A stretch of 64,000 bases of DNA from Rhodococcus oryzae (GTDB lineage Bacteria; Actinomycetota; Actinomycetes; Mycobacteriales; Mycobacteriaceae): NCBI RefSeq assembly GCF_005049235.1, contig NZ_SUMD01000008.1:1-64000 (forward strand), written 5' to 3'. Under the pieces are notes generated by a model, which searched no databases, was not told the DNA's origin, and saw only the letters and a list, made by a program, of their open reading frames with translations. The position numbers were made by a program, and so were the translations under genes. Of the stretch, positions 59,372 to 64,000 are shown piece after piece (the first letter of the stretch is position 1; each line of letters opens with the position of its first letter).

Positions 59372-60004
59372 ATGACGCTGCCGTATCCCGAGGTCCTGGC
59401 GGAGATCGAGCGCTCGCAGGCGCGACTGGAATCCTCGGTGGCCGACCTGTCGGACGAGCAGGCCAGGGGCGACTCGCTGCTTCCCGGCTGGAGCCGCGGT
59501 CACGTCGTCACGCACCTCGCCCGCAACGGCGACGCGCTGAACCGGCTGGCCGTCGGCGTGTTGTCCGGGACCCGGCCCGAGATGTACCCGGGCGGGCGGG
59601 AGGCGCGCGGCGCCGCGATCGAGGAGGGCGCGGACCGCCCCGTCGAGCTGCTGGACGCCGACCTGCGCTTCGCCGGGCGACGGGTGATCGAATCACTGCG
59701 GAAGATCGGGCCCGACCAGCTCGACACCCCGGTGTCCTGGCGCAAGCCCACCGCGGCGCGCGGCATCCCGCTGCTCCGCTGGTGCGAGCTCGAGATCCAT
59801 CACGTCGACCTCGGCACCGGATACACCGCCCCGGACTGGCCCGGCGCGTTCGTCGAGGAGATCCTGACGCGGGATCTACCCGAACTCGCCGAGGCGGCGC
59901 CCGAGGTCGTGCCGCCGGACCTGCCGCGGGCCGAGCTGCTGGCCTGGCTGGTCGGTAGGCCGACGCGCGCCGGGCTCCCCGAGCTGCCCGCCTGGCCGTT
60001 CTGA
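59372..60004 (+). CDS. maleylpyruvate-isomerase-type mycothiol-dependent family protein
   Basis: A 210-residue DinB-like four-helix protein. The metal histidines are seen in GHVVTHLARNGD (about His50) and the pair in CELEIHHVDLG (ExxHxxD-type), followed by a C-terminal lid. The family uses mycothiol to isomerise or transfer groups; the substrate is unknown. TAGGCT (59360-59365) lies six bases before the ATG. The 244 bases between ftsH and this gene hold both promoters and no other gene. Confidence 0.8.
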   Translation: MTLPYPEVLAEIERSQARLESSVADLSDEQARGDSLLPGWSRGHVVTHLARNGDALNRLAVGVLSGTRPEMYPGGREARGAAIEEGADRPVELLDADLRFAGRRVIESLRKIGPDQLDTPVSWRKPTAARGIPLLRWCELEIHHVDLGTGYTAPDWPGAFVEEILTRDLPELAEAAPEVVPPDLPRAELLAWLVGRPTRAGLPELPAWPF

Positions 60005-60037
60005 CCCTCGGCTCTCACACACCACGACCCGCGGCCG

Positions 60038-61405
60038 TCACATCACCGCGATCCGCGGCCATGGCTGCAGCGCCTGCAACTGCGCGGCCAGCGCCAGGAT
60101 CCGCGCCTCCCCGCCCGGCGGCGCCGCGATCTGCACACCCAGCGGGGTTCCGGACTCGGGGTGCATTCCCACCGGCACGGTCACGGCCGGCCAGCCGACC
60201 AGGTTCCACACCGGGGTGAACGGCGCGAAACGCACTGCCGCCATGACGTTCGACGGCCAGGACCGATCGCTCCAGCCGTGCGCCTCCATCGGCGGCCTGG
60301 CCAGCGTCGGGGTCAGCACCACGTCGAAATCCGCGAAGAACGCACGCATCGCGGCCTCCATCCTGTCCACCTGCCGGGGCCGGACGAGCCTGCGCATGGC
60401 GTGCCCGACCGCGATGTGCGTCCTGGTGCGCGCCTGCAGCAACGTGTGGTCGAGGCCCTCCGCATAGGCGGCAGTGCCCGCGGTCCAGCGCGACACCAAC
60501 GGAATCGGGTTCCTCGGGTACGGCAGTCTCGCTGCCGTGACCGTGTGCCCGGCACCGCCGAGCACCTGTGCGGTGCGCTCTGCCCCGCCCCGCCAGTGCC
60601 GGTCCACCGGCGTCAACGGACTCGGCGAGCCTGCCGCCACCGCGACGCGCAGCCGCCCCGGATCGGCGAGCTCCGCCAGCTCGGGACGGTCCGCCATCAC
60701 CGACAACAGCAACGCGGAGTCCTCGACCGTCGTCGTCAGCGGACCGTTCTCCGCCATCCCGAACCAGTTCTCGCCCAACTCACGGGGCACCAGGCCGCTG
60801 CCGGGTTTGATGCCGACCAACCCGCAGGCGGCGGCCGGGATCCGGATCGAGCCGAGACAGTCCGATCCGTGTGCCACCGGCACCATCCCCGCGGCCACCG
60901 AGGCGCCCGCGCCGCCGGATGACCCACCCGCCGTCAGCTCGTGATTCCACGGGTTCTTGACGATCGAGTCGTGCGAATCGGTCGACGGCCACACACACAG
61001 TTCGGACAGCCTGGTCATTGCCACCGGAACCGCGCCCGCCCGACGCAACCGATCGAGCACGGGATGGTTCTCTGTCGAGGCCTCCGCAACGGTGGTCGCG
61101 GATCCGTTCCCCAGCGGGTGCCCCAGGATCGGGATGTTGTCCTTGATCGCGATGGGCACGCCCGCCAAGGGCAGCGCCGACAGGTCCGGCCGCTCGGCCA
61201 GGGCCTCGGCCTCGGCGCGGGCCTGCTCGCCCCGCACGATCACGAACGAGTCCAGCTCGGGATCACGTTCGGAGATCCGCCTCAACGCGTCCTCGACCGC
61301 GTCGATCGGCGACAGCGCACCCGAGCGCACCCGAGCCGCGATCGCGGCAGCGGTGAATTCGAGTTGGGTGCCGGTGGACAGGGCCTCCACCGAAGGGTTG
61401 GACAT
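60038..61405 (-). CDS. amidase-signature-family hydrolase
   Basis: A 455-residue amidase with the triad Lys in [10 protein letters not shown], Ser in [16 protein letters not shown] and the nucleophile Ser in [13 protein letters not shown]. It is longer than the amidase at 10406 and of the classic AS family (possibly amide, aryl-amide or 6-aminohexanoate-type). ATG 61405 starts the fold region directly; an open frame goes far upstream without motif. Not obviously linked to the cobalt hydratase, although nitrile hydratases make amides that amidases use. Confidence 0.85.
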   Translation of the reverse strand: MSNPSVEALSTGTQLEFTAAAIAARVRSGALSPIDAVEDALRRISERDPELDSFVIVRGEQARAEAEALAERPDLSALPLAGVPIAIKDNIPILGHPLGNGSATTVAEASTENHPVLDRLRRAGAVPVAMTRLSELCVWPSTDSHDSIVKNPWNHELTAGGSSGGAGASVAAGMVPVAHGSDCLGSIRIPAAACGLVGIKPGSGLVPRELGENWFGMAENGPLTTTVEDSALLLSVMADRPELAELADPGRLRVAVAAGSPSPLTPVDRHWRGGAERTAQVLGGAGHTVTAARLPYPRNPIPLVSRWTAGTAAYAEGLDHTLLQARTRTHIAVGHAMRRLVRPRQVDRMEAAMRAFFADFDVVLTPTLARPPMEAHGWSDRSWPSNVMAAVRFAPFTPVWNLVGWPAVTVPVGMHPESGTPLGVQIAAPPGGEARILALAAQLQALQPWPRIAVM

Positions 61406-61606
61406 ATGCAATAACCGCCTCACCTGGTTGGTCACTCGATCCTCCGGCCTCACGGCACCCGTCGCCAGGCACCCAGGGGTTGGGATCGACCACCCCGCAG
61501 CGGGCCGCGAACACCCTGGTGTCAAGCGAAAACGGTTGCTGCGGCGGGACCGGAGTGCGATCGTTGCAGGGCAAGCCCCAACCATCCACGTCACGCGGAG
61601 GTAGGC

Positions 61607-62623
61607 ATGGCTGATGCAATCGTGGCCGAGGGACTGGTCAAGCGGTACGGCAAGGTGGTCGCCCTCGACGGGCTCGACCTCGCGGTACCCGAGGCCACCG
61701 TCCTCGCGCTCCTCGGCCCGAACGGTGCCGGGAAGACGACGGCGGTGCGCGTCTTCACGACGCTGCTCGAACCCGACGAGGGACACGCCACCGTCGACGG
61801 ACTGGACGTGGTCGCGGACGCGAAGGACCTGCGCTCCCGGATCGGTGCGTCCGGCCAGTACGCGGCGGTGGACGAGTACCTGACCGGCTTCGAGAACCTG
61901 GAGATGGTCGGGCGCCTGTACCACCTCGGCACCAAGTTCAGCAGGGACCGGGCGCGCGAGCTACTCGAGCAGTTCGACCTCGTGGACGCCGCCGACCGCC
62001 CGGTCAAGGGGTATTCCGGCGGCATGCGCCGCCGTCTCGACCTGGCCGGTGCGCTGGTCGCGAACCCACCGGTGCTGTTCCTCGACGAGCCGACGACCGG
62101 GCTCGACCCAAGGGCGCGACTCGGCCTCTGGGACGTCATCGACGAACTCGTCTCGGGCGGCACCACGCTCCTGCTCACCAGCCAGTACATGGACGAGGCG
62201 GACCGGCTCGCCGACTCCATCGCCGTGGTCGACCACGGCAAGGTGATCGCGCGAGGCACCTCGGACGAGCTCAAGGACCAGGTCGGCGGGGAGCGCATCG
62301 AGCTCGCCCTCGACCCGGGCGCCAGCCTCGACGACGCGCGGGCGGCACTGATCCCGCTTGCCGACGGTGAAATCCAGGTGGACCAGCACGCACGCCGGAT
62401 CACCGTTCCGGTGGCCGACGGTTCCAGCGCCCTCGTCGCCGCCCTCGGCAGTCTGGCGGGGCGGAACGTCACGGTGACCGACGTCGCCCTGCGCAGACCA
62501 ACCCTCGACGACGTGTTCCTCGCGCTGACCGGCCACCAGGCCGAATCGGCCGGGAACGGAGCCGACGAGGCCGATGTCGGCAACCAGAGCAGCGAGGGTC
62601 GGCATCGGGAGCGTGCGTCGTGA
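61607..62623 (+). CDS. DrrA-like ABC transporter ATP-binding protein
   Basis: A 338-residue ABC ATPase of the daunorubicin-resistance (DrrA) type: Walker A GPNGAGKTTAVR, signature YSGGMRRRLDLA, Walker B VLFLDEPTTGLD. The C-terminal extension with GRNVTVTDVALRRPTLDDVF is specific to that group. It powers a two-gene exporter with the next gene. A GGAGG site precedes the ATG. The substrate could be a lipid, drug or pigment. Confidence 0.88.
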   Translation: MADAIVAEGLVKRYGKVVALDGLDLAVPEATVLALLGPNGAGKTTAVRVFTTLLEPDEGHATVDGLDVVADAKDLRSRIGASGQYAAVDEYLTGFENLEMVGRLYHLGTKFSRDRARELLEQFDLVDAADRPVKGYSGGMRRRLDLAGALVANPPVLFLDEPTTGLDPRARLGLWDVIDELVSGGTTLLLTSQYMDEADRLADSIAVVDHGKVIARGTSDELKDQVGGERIELALDPGASLDDARAALIPLADGEIQVDQHARRITVPVADGSSALVAALGSLAGRNVTVTDVALRRPTLDDVFLALTGHQAESAGNGADEADVGNQSSEGRHRERAS

Positions 62624-63423
62624 ACGGGCTGGAGATGGCGGTCCGCGACGGGGCGACGATCGCCAAGCGCAACGTCATCAAGATCAGGCGGGTGCCGGAC
62701 CTGCTGATCTTCACCACGCTGTCACCGATCATGTTCGTGTTGCTGTTCGCGTACGTCTTCGGCAGTTCCATCGAGGTGCCGGGGATGTCGTACAAGGAGT
62801 TCCTGATCGCGGGCATCTTCACCCAGTCGGTCATCTTCGGCGCCACCTGGACCGGACTCGGGCTCGCCGAGGACATCCAGAAGGGGTTCATCGACCGGTT
62901 CCGGTCGCTGCCGATGGCCCAGTCGGCGGTGCTCGTCGGGCGCACCACCAGTGACGTGCTGATCAACGTCGTGAGCCTGGTCGTGATGTCGCTGGCCGGG
63001 CTGGCGGTGGGCTGGCGGATCCACACCTCTCTGCTCGAGGCCGCGGCCGCCTATGTGTTGCTGCTGCTGTTCGCCTACGCCCTGTCCTGGGTGATGGCGG
63101 TGGTAGGGCTGTGGATCCGCACTCCGGAGGTCTACAGCAACGCCAGCTTCATGGTGATCTTCCCGCTGTCGTTCATCGCGAACACCTTCGTCCCCACCAC
63201 GAATCTGCCCCCGGTGCTCAAGGTCATCGCCGAGTGGAACCCCGTCTCGGCGGTGACACAGGCGGTCCGCGAACTTTTCGGCAACACCAATCCCGCGCTC
63301 GTGGTACCGGACGTGTGGCCCCTGCAGAACCCGGTGGTGGCCTCCCTCGCCTGGATCGTCGGGATTCTCGTGGTGTTCGTGCCGTTCGCGATCCATCGCT
63401 ACAAGAAGGCGGTCAGTCGCTGA
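62620..63423 (+). CDS. DrrB-like ABC-2 transporter permease
   Basis: A 267-residue ABC-2 permease with about six membrane helices. It has the DrrB core (LIFTTLSPIMFVLLFAYVFG and MSYKEFLIAGIFTQSV). GTG 62620 overlaps the ATPase stop (GTGA), and its own stop overlaps the kinase start (TGATG). The three genes are thus coupled. Such pumps export hydrophobic compounds. Confidence 0.88.
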   Translation: MNGLEMAVRDGATIAKRNVIKIRRVPDLLIFTTLSPIMFVLLFAYVFGSSIEVPGMSYKEFLIAGIFTQSVIFGATWTGLGLAEDIQKGFIDRFRSLPMAQSAVLVGRTTSDVLINVVSLVVMSLAGLAVGWRIHTSLLEAAAAYVLLLLFAYALSWVMAVVGLWIRTPEVYSNASFMVIFPLSFIANTFVPTTNLPPVLKVIAEWNPVSAVTQAVRELFGNTNPALVVPDVWPLQNPVVASLAWIVGILVVFVPFAIHRYKKAVSR

Positions 63424-64000
63424 TGGACCCGACCGTTCGGTCGACGCCCGAGGCGACGGTCGCGGCGGACTCGACGGGTGATTCCTACCCGCGCATCCTG
63501 TCCCCCGAGCGGATCGACGACGAACGCTCATCGTCGCTCGGTCCGAGCGAGGCGGTCGGCGACATCGACGTCGACGTGGGACAACGCATCGACGACTTCG
63601 ACCTGCTCATGAGGCTCGGCCGCGGAGCGTTCGCCCGGGTGTTCCTCGCCCGGCAACGCTCGATGCACCGTCTGGTCGCGGTGAAGATCTCGCGAGACCA
63701 CGGCACCGAACCGCAGACGATGGCCCAGCTCGACCACGATTACATCGTCCGGGTCTTCGACCAGCGCCAACTCGAGGGGCTCGGGGTGAAACTGCTCTAC
63801 ATGCAGTACGTCCCCGGCGGCACCCTGCTCGCCGTGTTGCGCCGGATCCGGAAAGCCCCGCAGGAGCCACGGGGTGGCCAGGTACTGCTGGACGCGATCG
63901 ACAGCGAGCTCGAGGCCAAGGGCGAGATCAGGCCAACCGACTCCAGCGTGCGGGCCGAGATCGCCGCCCTGTCCTGGCCGGAGACGATCGCCTGGCTGGG
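63423..64000 (+). CDS. serine/threonine protein kinase, N-terminal part (runs off the window)
   Basis: The frame from ATG 63423 is open to the window's end, 192 full codons. After an acidic, Ser-rich 55-residue start, a kinase fold begins: glycine loop LGRGAFARVFLA (residues 65-76), the lysine in VAVKIS (Lys88) and the hinge MQYVPGG. The catalytic HRD and DFG motifs are beyond the edge. One-base overlap with the DrrB-like stop couples it to the exporter, so it may regulate it or respond to the same signal. It is not PknA/B-like in context. Confidence 0.8.
   Translation, partial: MDPTVRSTPEATVAADSTGDSYPRILSPERIDDERSSSLGPSEAVGDIDVDVGQRIDDFDLLMRLGRGAFARVFLARQRSMHRLVAVKISRDHGTEPQTMAQLDHDYIVRVFDQRQLEGLGVKLLYMQYVPGGTLLAVLRRIRKAPQEPRGGQVLLDAIDSELEAKGEIRPTDSSVRAEIAALSWPETIAWL

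Noticed and set aside
57643-59958. A long plus-strand frame opposite ftsH running into the mycothiol-type gene
   Set aside because: ftsH is certain on the other strand and the 59372 gene is real in a different frame. The translated sequence has no recognisable domain.
60038-61405. Treating this amidase as the partner of the nitrile-hydratase-type operon
   Set aside because: It is 25 kb away, on the other strand, with no shared control signals visible; the pairing would be a guess.

Overview
The window is high-GC actinobacterial chromosome, almost certainly from the mycolic-acid-forming Mycobacteriales and most like Nocardiaceae (Rhodococcus or Nocardia). Evidence: lsr2, carD, mhuD, a mycothiol-type maleylpyruvate isomerase fold, lpqE, and a gene order that follows the Mycobacterium tuberculosis stretch from about Rv3579c to Rv3610c. 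Many genes start directly at the expected transcription start, with a TANNNT -10 box 6-8 bases before ATG or GTG, which fits the leaderless mRNAs known from this group. Genus is an inference, not proven.

Layout. 1-365: minus-strand leader and promoter of a ribosomal RNA operon whose 16S gene lies off the left edge. 444-2813: a phosphodiesterase and a LacI-type regulator. 2864-5791: a zinc ABC importer (znuA-znuC-znuB) behind a Zur-like box. 5821-11596: the three 5-oxoprolinase subunit genes (pxpA, pxpB, pxpC), split by an exporter and a ZIP metal transporter, then an amidase. 11674-15774: rlmB, cysS, ispF, ispD, carD. 16049-22477: lpqE, radA, a thioesterase, disA, a membrane protein, carbonic anhydrase, mutY. 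22498-28284: hydrolases, a MarR/exporter pair, mhuD and a glycosyltransferase.

28388-35211 is the most distinctive part and is built around cobalt. A cobalamin riboswitch controls cbtB-cbtA (cobalt uptake). Five kilobases on, a second cbtB with a diverged copy of the same leader heads a tight operon for a cobalt-type, three-subunit thiocyanate hydrolase/nitrile hydratase (beta, alpha, gamma) and a likely maturation protein. Between them lie DsbA-like, OsmC-like and exporter genes. A thioesterase/TetR pair, an HD-domain protein, a kinase-like P-loop protein, a CPBP protease and a secreted phytase-like esterase follow.

40010-59127 returns to conserved housekeeping genes, mostly on the minus strand: clpC, a secreted lipase, lsr2, lysS, rhodanese plus cysteine-dioxygenase-like genes, coaX-panD-panC (pantothenate and CoA), a Rossmann protein, a membrane protein, a plus-strand LuxR-type giant regulator that interrupts the usual order, then folK-folB-folP-folE (folate) and ftsH. 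59372-64000: a mycothiol-type transferase, an amidase, and a DrrA/DrrB-like ABC exporter translationally coupled to a Ser/Thr protein kinase that runs off the right edge.
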